A stretch of 55,757 bases of DNA from Hyphomicrobiales bacterium (GTDB lineage Bacteria > Pseudomonadota > Alphaproteobacteria > Rhizobiales > JAJFHB01): the NCBI GenBank assembly GCA_021775755.1, contig JAJFHE010000060.1, positions 1 to 55,757 of the forward strand. The letters run 5' to 3'. Of this stretch, positions 25,164 through 34,074 are shown piece by piece (the first letter of the stretch is position 1; each line of letters opens with the position of its first letter). A program made the position numbers and the translations under genes. The notes beneath the pieces are model-generated. The model saw nothing but the letters and a program-made list of their open reading frames with translations. It had not been told where the DNA came from and did no database searches.

Positions 25164-26880
25164 GGGGCGCACTCCATCCAAGGGCGTCTTTCAGCACACC
25201 CATGATCTCGCCGGTCGTTGCATCGGCACGCGCGGCATCGGTGGCCGCTTCGATGAGGCCCGAGTTGCCGAGTTCGGCATGGCCGGCTTTTGCGAATGCC
25301 CGGGCCTTGTCCGTGTAGGCCTGCATCGCGGTTTCGAACTTTGCCGCGTCGCGTGTCGCACGCAACTCGCGGACGCGCTCAATGGCTGTCTGCTCAATGT
25401 CGTCGGGATATTCGAAGATCTCCGCTTCCTGCGCATCGCCCTCCTCGTAACAGTTCATGCCGACGATGCGGCGCTCGCCCGTGTTCACCTCTTCGCGCCA
25501 GCGTTCCGCGGAACCCTCGACTTCGCGGCGGATCCAGCCGCTCTTCTGGGCGGCAATGTAACCGCCCTGCGCCTCGACCTCGTCGAGCACTTTGAGGGCG
25601 GCTTCGGCAATCTGGTCGGTCAGGGCTTCAACATAGTAGGAGCCTGCCAACGGGTCTGTTACGGCGGTGACGTTGGTTTCCTCCTGAATCACCTGCTGGC
25701 ACCTGAGCGCAAGCGTCGCCGATTCCTCGGTCGGAATGCCAAGCGCCTCGTCATAGGCGGAGACTTCCATCGCCTGGACGCCGCTCAGCGCCGCGCCCAG
25801 AGTGTGCAGCGAGGTACGGATGAGATTGACCAGAGGCTGTTGCGACGTGAGACAGGCGCCGGACGTGTGGGTGTGGATGCGCACATGCATGGAGCGCGGA
25901 TCGTTGGCGCCGAACATGTCGCGCATGGTGGTCGCCCAGATGCGTCGCAGCGCCCGGATCTTGCAGATCTCCTCGAAGAAATCGTTGGCCTGGGCAACCT
26001 GGAAGCCGACCCGCAGGAGCGCCTGGTCGGCGGTGAGGCCCGACGCCATGCAGGCGCGTACGAAGTCGACGCCATAGGCGAGCATCAGGCCGATTTCCTG
26101 CACCGCAGTGCCGCCGGCTTCCTCGATGCCATAGCAGAAGAAGTTCGTGGTGTTCCAGCGCGGCATTTCGCGGCCGCAATAGTTGACCAGTTCAACGGCA
26201 AGCTTGTGGCCGCTTTCCGGCGCGAACGCGCTCATGCCGACATAGGCCGACTGGTGATACCAGTTCATGGTATTGCCGCGCAGTTCGGAATGCTCGATAC
26301 CCCACTCGTCGGCCAGAGCGAGATACTGCGCGAACGCCGCCACCACCTGATAGTAGGTGATGTGAATGACGTTCATCTTGCGCAGGTCCATGCCGTCGAA
26401 AAGACGCGCCATGTCCTGTTTGGAATAGACCGCCATGCCGCATTGCCCAACGCGGCCACGCGCTGCGGGATGATCCGGATCGAGACCCTCGTGGGACACG
26501 AGGTCGTAAACCAAGTTGTAGAACTTCTGCCCGAAGTAGCCGACCATGCCTTGCGCAGACAACGTGTCCATGCGCTCGCGGGTATGTTCGGGAAGGCCGT
26601 AGCCGATGACCGGCTGGTTCGCCCAGTTCATGAACTGATACTGCGCCGGCAGATTACCACGGGTGAACGGGAACTGACCCGGCGCGCCGATCTGATCGTG
26701 GCCGATATGGGCGACGTCATGCGGGAAGTAAGCGTTCTTGATCGGCAGTCCTGATCCCGTCTTCGGCGCCGTGGCGCGCTGCGGCGCGGCATCACCGAAG
26801 CGCTCCAGCATCTTGTTGTAGCCCGCCTGCTGCTGTTCCGCCGCCGCCTTCGATTTGGAAAGCGTACTGTCGTCGAACAT
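25153..26880 (-). CDS. Divergent methylmalonyl-CoA mutase family large subunit, substrate unknown
   Basis: This 575-residue protein matches the substrate (TIM-barrel) domain of the MCM family: FPFTRG (70-75), DFFEEICKIRALRRIWATTM, RIHTHTSGACLTSQQPLVN, VSAYDEALGIPTEES and DPLAGSYYVE. Two parts differ from all members I know. The TMYxxRPWTxRQYAGF signature is replaced by AQYQFMNWANQPVIGY (79-94). The catalytic His motif YHxxEAG reads YGIEEAGG, with Gly at 251. The region after it (YFGQKFYNLVYDLVSHEGLD) also departs from the usual form. It needs the separate B12 subunit downstream. It is first in a five-gene overlapping operon. It presumably performs a carbon-skeleton rearrangement of an unidentified acyl-CoA. 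Confidence 0.85.
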   Translation of the reverse strand: MFDDSTLSKSKAAAEQQQAGYNKMLERFGDAAPQRATAPKTGSGLPIKNAYFPHDVAHIGHDQIGAPGQFPFTRGNLPAQYQFMNWANQPVIGYGLPEHTRERMDTLSAQGMVGYFGQKFYNLVYDLVSHEGLDPDHPAARGRVGQCGMAVYSKQDMARLFDGMDLRKMNVIHITYYQVVAAFAQYLALADEWGIEHSELRGNTMNWYHQSAYVGMSAFAPESGHKLAVELVNYCGREMPRWNTTNFFCYGIEEAGGTAVQEIGLMLAYGVDFVRACMASGLTADQALLRVGFQVAQANDFFEEICKIRALRRIWATTMRDMFGANDPRSMHVRIHTHTSGACLTSQQPLVNLIRTSLHTLGAALSGVQAMEVSAYDEALGIPTEESATLALRCQQVIQEETNVTAVTDPLAGSYYVEALTDQIAEAALKVLDEVEAQGGYIAAQKSGWIRREVEGSAERWREEVNTGERRIVGMNCYEEGDAQEAEIFEYPDDIEQTAIERVRELRATRDAAKFETAMQAYTDKARAFAKAGHAELGNSGLIEAATDAARADATTGEIMGVLKDALGWSAPHEY

Positions 26881-26965
26881 CGCGTATCTCCCTGATTTCC
26901 ACCCTTAAGTCCCAGAACCATCGCGGCGAACGACACTTGACATCGCATCGCTGGAACGTAAAACT

Positions 26966-26975
26966 AACGATCGTT
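26966..26975. promoter_or_regulatory. Candidate TetR operator between mutase operon and thiolase
   Basis: AACGATCGTT is a perfect 10-bp palindrome in the 193-base gap between the divergent mutase and thiolase genes, inside the longer context CTAACGATCGTTCGC. Palindromes of this form are typical for TetR regulators of acyl-CoA metabolism. The TetR gene within the operon is the obvious candidate to bind it and control both directions. Confidence 0.65.
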
Positions 26976-27073
26976 CGCTAACTTAGCATTCAATTACAAA
27001 AGCGCAACACGGAATTTACCGGTAAACGCAGGCACCATTTGCGTACTGCCCGTCAGGAAGGACCCAGGAAACA

Positions 27074-28270
27074 ATGGCTCAGAAAGTGTATCTCGCGGCA
27101 GGTCTGCGCAGCCCGATCGGCAGTTTCGGCGGGTCGCTGCAGCCCATGCGGGCGACGGAAGTTGCTTCGCAGGTCGCCGCCGAACTCCTGAAACGCCACA
27201 ACGTCCAGCCGGACGCCATTGAGCGCGTCATCGGCGGCATGGTGCTGCAGGACATGACGGAATCGAATCCGGCCCGCATCGTCGCGGAGCGCATCGGCAT
27301 CCCGCATTCGGTGCCTGACTTCACGCTTAACATGCAGTGCTGCTCCGGCATGGCGACGGTGATCACCGCCGCGCAGGCCATCGCGCTTGGCGAGATCGAC
27401 GTAGCGCTGGTCATCGGCATGGAATCCATGAGCAACGCACCGCACATGGTGCCGGGCTCGCGCTGGGGCCATCGGCTTGAGCACGCGCAGTTCATCGACA
27501 CACTGAAAGAGTGCACGCTCGCCGGCTCGAAGATGTGGGACGACCCCTGGTACATGGTCGATGTCGCGGAACACCACGCCAAGGTCGATCAGGTCGGGCG
27601 TGAGGAAATGGACGAATACGCCGTCGTGACACACAAGCGCGCACTCGATGCCATCGAGGGCGGCCGCTTCAACGACGAAGTCGTACCGATCGAGGTGCCG
27701 ACCCGCAAAGGCGGCACGAAAACTTTTGCACGCGATGAAAACCCGCGCCCCGAAATCAGCGTCGAAACCCTTTCCGCCCTGCGCACCGTGCATGATGGTG
27801 GCACCATCACCGCGGGCAATGCGGCAAGCATCAATGACGGCGCTGCTGTCGGCCTCCTGTGCAGCGAAGCGGGCCTTGCGAAGCTTGGTCTGGGTGCGAT
27901 GGCGGAGGTTCTGATGCCGGGCACCGCGATGGTCGGGTGCGACCCGCATCTCATGGGCTACTCCTGCGTCGATGCGCTCAACGCCTCGCTGAAAGCGGCG
28001 GAGAAGTCGGTCGACGATCTCGACCTTATCGAGTGCAACGAGGGTTTCGCCGTGCAGCTTATCGCCTGCGAGCGCGCCGGTGGTTGGGAGCGCGAGCGTC
28101 TCAATGTCGATGGTGGCTCGGTTGGTCTCGGCCACCCGGTCGGCATGTCGGGCCTAAGGATCGTCATTCATCTGGCGCATGCCCTTAAGCAGCGCGGCCT
28201 CAAGACAGGCGGCGCGACAGTGCCCGCCGGCAGCGGTCTGGGCACTGCGGTGTTGCTCGAAAGCGCGTGA
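27074..28270 (+). CDS. Thiolase family protein (acetyl-CoA acetyltransferase-like) lacking the second catalytic Cys
   Basis: This 398-residue protein has the thiolase fold. The nucleophilic Cys is at about 89 in NMQCCSGM; the NEAF-type motif reads NEGFA; the His in GGSVGLGHPVGMSG is kept. The C-terminal motif that normally carries the acid/base Cys (CxGxGxG) reads TVPAGSGLG, with Pro384 at the Cys position. It may act as a degradative thiolase with altered chemistry or on an unusual substrate. AGGA precedes the ATG. It is divergent from the mutase operon across a TetR-type operator and would complete a mutase - dehydrogenase - thiolase route. Confidence 0.87.
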   Translation: MAQKVYLAAGLRSPIGSFGGSLQPMRATEVASQVAAELLKRHNVQPDAIERVIGGMVLQDMTESNPARIVAERIGIPHSVPDFTLNMQCCSGMATVITAAQAIALGEIDVALVIGMESMSNAPHMVPGSRWGHRLEHAQFIDTLKECTLAGSKMWDDPWYMVDVAEHHAKVDQVGREEMDEYAVVTHKRALDAIEGGRFNDEVVPIEVPTRKGGTKTFARDENPRPEISVETLSALRTVHDGGTITAGNAASINDGAAVGLLCSEAGLAKLGLGAMAEVLMPGTAMVGCDPHLMGYSCVDALNASLKAAEKSVDDLDLIECNEGFAVQLIACERAGGWERERLNVDGGSVGLGHPVGMSGLRIVIHLAHALKQRGLKTGGATVPAGSGLGTAVLLESA

Positions 28271-28370
28271 CGCCCACCCCCGCCATAACCACAATCGTTG
28301 CTTGACGCGCCCACCTTCCCTGATCACCATCGCGCCCGGAGTTGAATACCGGGCGGTCAGGGAGCATGCG

Positions 28371-29522
28371 ATGACACTGCATTTCACACGCGAAGAATTC
28401 GACAGCCGGCAACAGCGCACGCTTGCGCGGATGGCCGCGGCCGGGCTCGACGGCCTGCTCATGTTCAAACAGGAAAGCATGTACTACCTGACCGGCTACG
28501 ACACCGGCGGATTCTCCATGTTCCAGGGCATGTATATGACGTCCGAAGGGCGCATCGCACTGCTAACGCGCACTGCCGACCGGCTGCAGTCGCGTATGAC
28601 ATCGGTGCTTGAAGACATCCGCATCTGGATCGATGCGGAGGATGCAAAACCCGGCGAGGACCTGCGCGAAATGATGCGGGACCTCGGCGCCGAGGGCAAG
28701 AAGGTCGGCGTCGAGTACCATGCTTACGGCCTCACCGCGCAACGCGGCAAGATGGTCGACGCGGCGCTCGATGGCTTTTGCACCGTCATCGATGGTTCCG
28801 ACGTCGTGCGCGAAGTGCGGATCGTCAAAAGCGAGGCAGAGCTTGAGTATTTGCGCAAGGCGGGGGCGCTATGCGACGCCGCATGGAACGTCGCCAACAC
28901 CATGTCGGTGCCGGGCGTCTTTCTGGGCGATGTCTACGGCGAGATGACCAATGTGATCATGCGAGGCGATGGCGATCCCAGTGCATCGCGCTGGCCGATG
29001 GGCGCTGGCGAGAACGCGCTCCTGGTGCGTTATCACACCGGCAAGGAAACCGTTGCACCGCAGGATCAGGTGACGCACGAGTTCGCCGCCGCCTACCGCC
29101 ACTATCACGCCTGCGCCATGAGCACGGTGGTGACAGGCACTGCGTCCGGCAAACAGCTCGACATGGCGAAGGCCTGTGCCGAGGCGCTCGATCATGTGGA
29201 GGAAACGCTGCGCGCCGGCAATACGGTGGGCGACCTCTATAACGCTCATGCACGCGTGTTCGACCGTACCGGCTTCGGCCACGCTAAGCTCGCCGCCTGC
29301 GGCTATACGCTCGGCGTCTCCTATCCGCCGACATGGATGGACTGGCCAATGATCTGGAAGGACCACCCGGACGTGCTGGCGCCCGGCATGGTGTTCTTCA
29401 TGCACATGATCCTGCTCGACGACACGACGGGCCTCACCGTCTCACTCGGCGAGACGGCGATCATCACCGATGGTGCCTGCACGCCCGTGTGCCATGCACC
29501 TCGGGACCTGGTGGTGAATTAG
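28371..29522 (+). CDS. M24 family (creatinase/ectoine hydrolase-like) protein without metal ligands
   Basis: This 383-residue pita-bread-fold protein has the N-terminal creatinase domain (about 1-145) and the M24 domain (about 150-375). The five metal ligands of aminopeptidase P are mostly absent: the two Asp positions read Glu (HEFAAAY) and Cys (HYHACAM), the His of GHGxG reads Tyr (GYTLGVSYPP), and the fourth position is His in FFMHM. This resembles creatinase and ectoine hydrolase DoeA, which hydrolyse C-N bonds without metal. ATG at 28371 follows GGGAG. It is 100 bases after the thiolase and overlaps the convergent next gene by 4 bases. A compatible-solute or guanidino substrate is plausible but unproven. 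Confidence 0.8.
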   Translation: MTLHFTREEFDSRQQRTLARMAAAGLDGLLMFKQESMYYLTGYDTGGFSMFQGMYMTSEGRIALLTRTADRLQSRMTSVLEDIRIWIDAEDAKPGEDLREMMRDLGAEGKKVGVEYHAYGLTAQRGKMVDAALDGFCTVIDGSDVVREVRIVKSEAELEYLRKAGALCDAAWNVANTMSVPGVFLGDVYGEMTNVIMRGDGDPSASRWPMGAGENALLVRYHTGKETVAPQDQVTHEFAAAYRHYHACAMSTVVTGTASGKQLDMAKACAEALDHVEETLRAGNTVGDLYNAHARVFDRTGFGHAKLAACGYTLGVSYPPTWMDWPMIWKDHPDVLAPGMVFFMHMILLDDTTGLTVSLGETAIITDGACTPVCHAPRDLVVN

Positions 29523-30478
29523 GCGGCCACTCGGGCTGTACTGGAAGGACGAGCATACGTCCGGTGTTCCGCCAGTACATCCGCCATCGCAACCTCAAGC
29601 GGCGTGGCCTGAAAGTCCGGCAAAAGGGTTGCGAGTTTCGAACCGTCGATGCGGTGCGGCACGTGCCACAGATATGACATCTCCGCCACCTCGCGCATCT
29701 GCGGCATGACGAGACCGAGCACGCGCACCAGCGGCCATGGCAGTCTGCGGACTTTCATAGATGTGCCCAGGGTTTGTTCCATGGCGGCAACCAGTTCACT
29801 GCCAGTCAATGCGAAACCTGGAAAACCGAGCGTAACGAACGTTCCAAGCCCGGCGCGCTTGCCGGCGAGCGCGGCCATGGCGCGTGCCATGTCGGGCAGA
29901 TAGGCCCAGGCATGCACACGGTCGAGAGGACCTGGATAGAGCACACGGCCCTGCCTGGCCTTTGCCGCGATTTGGCTGTCGAACCAGTTGCCGGTCTTCT
30001 CGCGCTCGATGAAGTCGCCGGCACGCACGATGATGGTCTGCACGCCCGATTGCGCGAACGCCGCTTCCATGGTCTCGCGCAGCCGGCCCTTGCGGCTTGT
30101 CGGGAGATGAGGCGTCTCTTCACAGAGACGTTCGGGCATGTTTTCTCCATAGTTGTAGACATTGCCGGGGATCATAACGGTTGCGCCGGTCTTGCGGGCC
30201 GCCTCGATGACGCTCGCGGTGAGGCGCGGCAGGTCGCGCGACCAGCGCGGGTACGGCGGGTTCAATGCGTTGACGATGACATCACAGCCGGTGCCAGCTG
30301 TCGTTACCGTGTCGGCGTCGAAGGCATCGCCGTCAACCACGGTGACGCCCGGTGGTACGGCTTGTCCGTCCCAGCTTCGCGCCAGGGCGCGCACCCGCCA
30401 GCCCGCGGCAGCAAACGCCGTAACCGCCGCACGTCCAAACCGCCCCTTGGCACCCAGTATCAATACTTTGCCTGACAT
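29519..30478 (-). CDS. NAD(P)-binding Rossmann protein (atypical SDR/epimerase-like)
   Basis: This 319-residue protein begins with VLILGAKGRFGRAAVTAFAAAG, an extended/atypical SDR nucleotide-binding motif (GxxGxxG). The segments VIVNALNPPYPRW and MIPGNVYNYGENMPE are typical of NAD-dependent epimerase-like proteins; YNYGE may hold the catalytic Tyr. AGAGG precedes the ATG. It is divergent from a LysR regulator with a perfect GTTTCATGAAAC palindrome between them, and is probably the regulator's target. The substrate is unknown. Confidence 0.82.
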   Translation of the reverse strand: MSGKVLILGAKGRFGRAAVTAFAAAGWRVRALARSWDGQAVPPGVTVVDGDAFDADTVTTAGTGCDVIVNALNPPYPRWSRDLPRLTASVIEAARKTGATVMIPGNVYNYGENMPERLCEETPHLPTSRKGRLRETMEAAFAQSGVQTIIVRAGDFIEREKTGNWFDSQIAAKARQGRVLYPGPLDRVHAWAYLPDMARAMAALAGKRAGLGTFVTLGFPGFALTGSELVAAMEQTLGTSMKVRRLPWPLVRVLGLVMPQMREVAEMSYLWHVPHRIDGSKLATLLPDFQATPLEVAMADVLAEHRTYARPSSTARVAA

Positions 30479-30505
30479 TTCATTTACCTCTTCATGTGTT
30501 GACGG

Positions 30506-30517
30506 GTTTCATGAAAC
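30506..30517. promoter_or_regulatory. Perfect palindrome in the LysR / NAD(P)-protein divergent region
   Basis: GTTTCATGAAAC is a perfect 12-bp palindrome, flanked by TGTGTT (30495) and AACACA (30515), which extend the inverted symmetry. It lies 27 bases before the NAD(P)-protein ATG. A second candidate, TTCATAATTGAA at 30530, is nearby. These are likely LysR-type binding sites. Confidence 0.6.
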
Positions 30518-30593
30518 ACAATCCAGGCATTCATAATTGAAATTTAATTCCCTAAATTTGACATACCGATATTCATTTATGTATGGATACGTC

Positions 30594-31490
30594 ATGACAG
30601 TTTCATTTGACTGGACACATCTCCGCTCGTTTACGGCGGTCGCAGACTGTGGCTCGCTGTCCGGTGCCGCCCGGGAACTTGCGAGCAGCCAGCCGACCGT
30701 GGGGCGCCATATTCAGGCGCTTGAAGCAGACCTTGGAGCGCGGCTCTTCGAGCGCACCGGTTCCGGCCTTGGCCTGACGCCGACCGGGGCTGAACTGCTC
30801 GAACAGGCACGCCTCATGCGGGACGCTGCCACGCGAGTTTCGCTGATCGCGGAGGGCCGGTCCGAAACCGTTGCCGGAACCATCCGTATTACGGCCAGCG
30901 AGATTGCCGCGACTTACATTCTGCCGTCGATCTTAACCGCTCTGCGTCATGCGGAACCTGAAATCGATGTCGAACTCGTCGCCTCCGACCGTTCCGAAAA
31001 CCTGTTGCAGCGCGAAGCCGATATCGCCGTGCGCATGTACCGGCCGACACAGGCCGATGTTATCACGCGCAAGGTCTGCGACCTGGATATCGGCATGTAC
31101 GCGGCACATTCTTACATCGAAAAACGCGGCAGACCCGCTTCGCTGGCGGACTTCGCGCACCACGACGTTATCGGCTATGACCGCAGCGATCTCATCATCA
31201 AGGGGTTTCAGGCAGCCGGGCTCGATGTAACGCGGGCGTTTTTTCCGTTCCGCTGCGACAACCAGGTCGTGTGCTGGCGCATGGTGGCCGCAGGCTACGG
31301 CGTCGGCTTCAACCAGACGCATATCGGCGATGCCGAGCCCGCGGTGGAGAGACTGCAGGTCGATGCGGCCCTGCCCGCCTTCCCCGTGTGGCTCACCGCG
31401 CACTCCGAACTCAAAACCAGCCCGCGCGTGCGGCGGGTGTTCGACTTCCTTGCAGAGCGCCTGGGGGAGCTGGCGCGTGAGCGGGATTGA
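30594..31490 (+). CDS. LysR family transcriptional regulator
   Basis: A 298-residue LysR regulator. The helix-turn-helix is at about residues 6-64 (FDWTHLRSFTAVADCGSLSGAARELASSQPTVGRHIQALE), followed by the substrate-binding domain (about 90-295). The ATG at 30594 gives the standard LysR start; a 19-residue upstream extension in a very AT-rich region is not supported. It is divergent from the NAD(P)-binding protein gene, with palindromes between them, and only 3 bases separate its stop from the nucleotidyltransferase start. Effector unknown. Confidence 0.9.
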   Translation: MTVSFDWTHLRSFTAVADCGSLSGAARELASSQPTVGRHIQALEADLGARLFERTGSGLGLTPTGAELLEQARLMRDAATRVSLIAEGRSETVAGTIRITASEIAATYILPSILTALRHAEPEIDVELVASDRSENLLQREADIAVRMYRPTQADVITRKVCDLDIGMYAAHSYIEKRGRPASLADFAHHDVIGYDRSDLIIKGFQAAGLDVTRAFFPFRCDNQVVCWRMVAAGYGVGFNQTHIGDAEPAVERLQVDAALPAFPVWLTAHSELKTSPRVRRVFDFLAERLGELARERD

Positions 31491-31493
31491 GAC

Positions 31494-32066
31494 ATGAACA
31501 GCCGCGAAGACATTGCCCGGTTCATCGGGGCGCAACCCGAAATCCGCCAGTTGCTCAAGGCGGTCGCGGACCTCGCGCTCGCCGATGCGTGGATAGGCGC
31601 CGGGCTCATCAGGAATGCCGTCTGGGATGAACTGCACGGCTTCCCCGTCACACCACACGCAAGCAGCGATATCGACGTTGCCTATTACGATACGTCCGAT
31701 GTTTCGCCGCAGCGGGACAAGGTGATCGAGACGCAGCTGCAGGCCGGCTGTCCGCATGTGACCTGGGACGTTCACAATCAGGCACACATGCACCTGCGCA
31801 ATGGCGATGCACCCTATCTCGATACGGAAGACGCGATCCGGCACTGGCCGGACACGGCAACGGCGGTTGCGGCCCGAGTTTTCGGCGACCAGGTCACGGT
31901 CACCGCCCCGCATGGCGTCGACGATCTCCTTGGGTTGATCGTAAGGCCAACGCCCGCCTTTGCCTCCAAGGCCGATGTGACCCGCAAGCGACGGGCCTCC
32001 AAGAACTGGGCCGAACGCTGGCCGAAACTGACCTTTCTCAGCGCGGAAGGCAGCGGTCGATCCTGA
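31494..32066 (+). CDS. Nucleotidyltransferase family protein (DUF925-like)
   Basis: This 190-residue protein resembles the NTP_transf_6/DUF925 family. The core is AWIGAGLIRNAVWDELHG (about 32-49) followed by SSDIDVAYYD (about 57-66), where the two Asp residues of DxD would bind the metal. No partner domain is visible. It follows the LysR gene by 3 bases, so the two are cotranscribed, and it converges on the cyclase gene with 7 bases between. Target nucleic acid or small molecule unknown. Confidence 0.83.
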   Translation: MNSREDIARFIGAQPEIRQLLKAVADLALADAWIGAGLIRNAVWDELHGFPVTPHASSDIDVAYYDTSDVSPQRDKVIETQLQAGCPHVTWDVHNQAHMHLRNGDAPYLDTEDAIRHWPDTATAVAARVFGDQVTVTAPHGVDDLLGLIVRPTPAFASKADVTRKRRASKNWAERWPKLTFLSAEGSGRS

Positions 32067-32073
32067 GCCCGCC

Positions 32074-33924
32074 CTATTCCTTCATACCGACCAACTGATG
32101 GATTTCCACTGGGCCCTCGCGCCCGCGCAGAACATGGGCGCCAAGTGCGATGCATCTGAAGTCGGCGGGCAGCGCATCGTGCAGCGGCCCCGACACGAAA
32201 ATGCTGACATCGCCATAAGCCTGTCCAAGTTCCTTTGCCACCTGTTCCAGACGGTTGGCAACGTTCACAGTGTCGCCGACGACGGTGTAGTTGATACGGT
32301 CCGAACTGCCGATATTGCCGACCACCGCGCGCCCAAGATGAATGCCGATGCGCATGCGCACGCGTTCAGCATCCGCATCGCGGGTCTGCCTTGCATCATT
32401 CATGGCGCCAAGAGCGTCTGTGATCGCAAGCGCGCACCGGCAGGCACGCTCCGCCGCGTCAAGCTGCAGAACCGGTGCACCCCAGAACGCCATGACGTTG
32501 TCGCCGATGAACTTGTCGACGGTGCCCTCTTCGCTTTCGACGCACCCCGCGACAACGCTCAAATGCTCGTTCAGGAAAGCGGCCGTATCGGGTGCGGAGA
32601 GTTCTTCCGACAGAGTCGTAAAGCCGACAATGTCGGAGAACATGACCGCGACTTCGCGGTGCGTGGAGTGGAACTGCCGCGCTTCGGTGACATCCATCAG
32701 GCGCATGGCGAGCCCCTTTGGCACGTAGCGCTCGAACCAACGCAAGCCCTCCAGCATCACATTGAAGGATTTCGCCGCGTCGTCCAGTTCGCGGAAGAAG
32801 CTGCCCGGGATCTCATCGACACTCGCAAGGTTGAGTTTCTGGATCTTCTTCGCACCATCGGCGAGGCGGCGCACCGGCGTTGCGATCTGACGGCCGATGA
32901 AGGCGGCGATCGCAGCCGACACGACCGCCATGGCAAGGCAAAAAATGATGGCCCATTTCAAGCGGACAATTTCCACGGTCATGTCGTGCGCCTGAAAGTA
33001 GGTCGCGATGACGAAGGGTTGCGGCGCAAATCCCTCCAGATCCTCAAACAGAATTATGTATTCCAGATTGCCGAAGCTCACGAGCTTGCCGTTCGGCACG
33101 TTCAGGAACCATCCGGCGAACGAACCGCTGTCTGCTTCGCTCCACATTGCGCTAACCACCGGGTCGGAGAAACGGTGCTGTTCGGGCAGCGGCCGGGCGC
33201 GGTTCAACCCCGGATAACCGAAAGCCATCAGGGGATGCGCGAGCACCTGATCGCGGCCGTGAAGAACATAGGCGTTGGCACCGAAATCGGACTGCAGGTC
33301 GGAAAGGAATTCCGAGATCTGCGTGACCGATATCCAGGCCGACAGTACGCCGGCCCGGGCACCGCCACGGTGCACCGGCATCTGGAAGTTCAGCACCGCC
33401 TGACCGTATTCCTGGCGCCACAGCAGCGCACCCCAATAGGCTTCCGCGCGCGAGGCCGTTTCGTCGACGAGGCGTTTCAGGTCATCATCGCCGCCGACGC
33501 GCTGAAATATCGGCGCGGCCTCGCCGTCGCGGCGCTCAGCTCCCGTCAGGCGATAGTCTTCATCGATGTACTGGAGGCGCACGATCTGAGGCGTTGCCGA
33601 AAGAGCGCCGAGCAGCAGACTGACGAACTCTTCCGATTCACCGGGCGTCACCTCTCCGCGCGATATCTGTTCGGAAATGAACTCAACCTGATTGCTGGCC
33701 GAGCTCATAAAGCGCGTCGTCTGATCGCGCTGCGCGGCGATAATCAGTTCCGCCTTCTGCGCCAGAAGGTCCACGGTGTTCTGATAGCCGACAACGAGCC
33801 CGACACCGAGCACGCCGGCAACCGACGTAAGCACGAAAAAACCGAGCCCGAGCCCGAGAGCCACGGACATTGACGGCGTCCACTTGGAGCGCCCGTGCCC
33901 TGGTCCGGTGCCGTTGGAGTTCAT
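32074..33924 (-). CDS. Membrane adenylate cyclase with periplasmic sensor and HAMP domain
   Basis: This 616-residue protein has an N-terminal membrane helix (about 20-48, ALGLGLGFFVLTSVAGVLGVGLVVG), a long periplasmic sensor of dCache type (about 50-320), a second helix (about 325-347, AIIFCLAMAVVSAAIAAFI), a HAMP linker (about 350-400) and a class III cyclase domain (about 425-610). Catalytic residues are visible: metal Asp in FSDIVGFT and GDNVMAFWG, purine Lys in VDKFIGD, and YTVVGDTVNVANR with the transition-state Asn and Arg. It makes cAMP in response to an external signal. The ATG at 33924 is preferred over a longer frame. Confidence 0.9.
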   Translation of the reverse strand: MNSNGTGPGHGRSKWTPSMSVALGLGLGFFVLTSVAGVLGVGLVVGYQNTVDLLAQKAELIIAAQRDQTTRFMSSASNQVEFISEQISRGEVTPGESEEFVSLLLGALSATPQIVRLQYIDEDYRLTGAERRDGEAAPIFQRVGGDDDLKRLVDETASRAEAYWGALLWRQEYGQAVLNFQMPVHRGGARAGVLSAWISVTQISEFLSDLQSDFGANAYVLHGRDQVLAHPLMAFGYPGLNRARPLPEQHRFSDPVVSAMWSEADSGSFAGWFLNVPNGKLVSFGNLEYIILFEDLEGFAPQPFVIATYFQAHDMTVEIVRLKWAIIFCLAMAVVSAAIAAFIGRQIATPVRRLADGAKKIQKLNLASVDEIPGSFFRELDDAAKSFNVMLEGLRWFERYVPKGLAMRLMDVTEARQFHSTHREVAVMFSDIVGFTTLSEELSAPDTAAFLNEHLSVVAGCVESEEGTVDKFIGDNVMAFWGAPVLQLDAAERACRCALAITDALGAMNDARQTRDADAERVRMRIGIHLGRAVVGNIGSSDRINYTVVGDTVNVANRLEQVAKELGQAYGDVSIFVSGPLHDALPADFRCIALGAHVLRGREGPVEIHQLVGMKE

Positions 33925-34074
33925 GCTCGCTGTTCCACCACTCGTCGCCCCAGGCGGAAGCATATGGAGAGCGGCGGGCCGGCGCAAACCCCACAGCGAA
34001 GTGAATGCCGCCTCCTTGCCCGATTGGGAGGCGCGCTGTAGGCTTTTGGAACCGGATCACCAGCGGGGGCGAAA

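Noticed and set aside
25162-26754. 530-residue frame antisense to the mutase gene
   Set aside because: It mirrors a strong family match on the other strand, has no family resemblance itself, and is a high-GC codon-bias artefact.
32098-33873. 591-residue frame antisense to the adenylate cyclase gene
   Set aside because: The minus-strand frame has clear cyclase, HAMP and membrane features; this frame has none.
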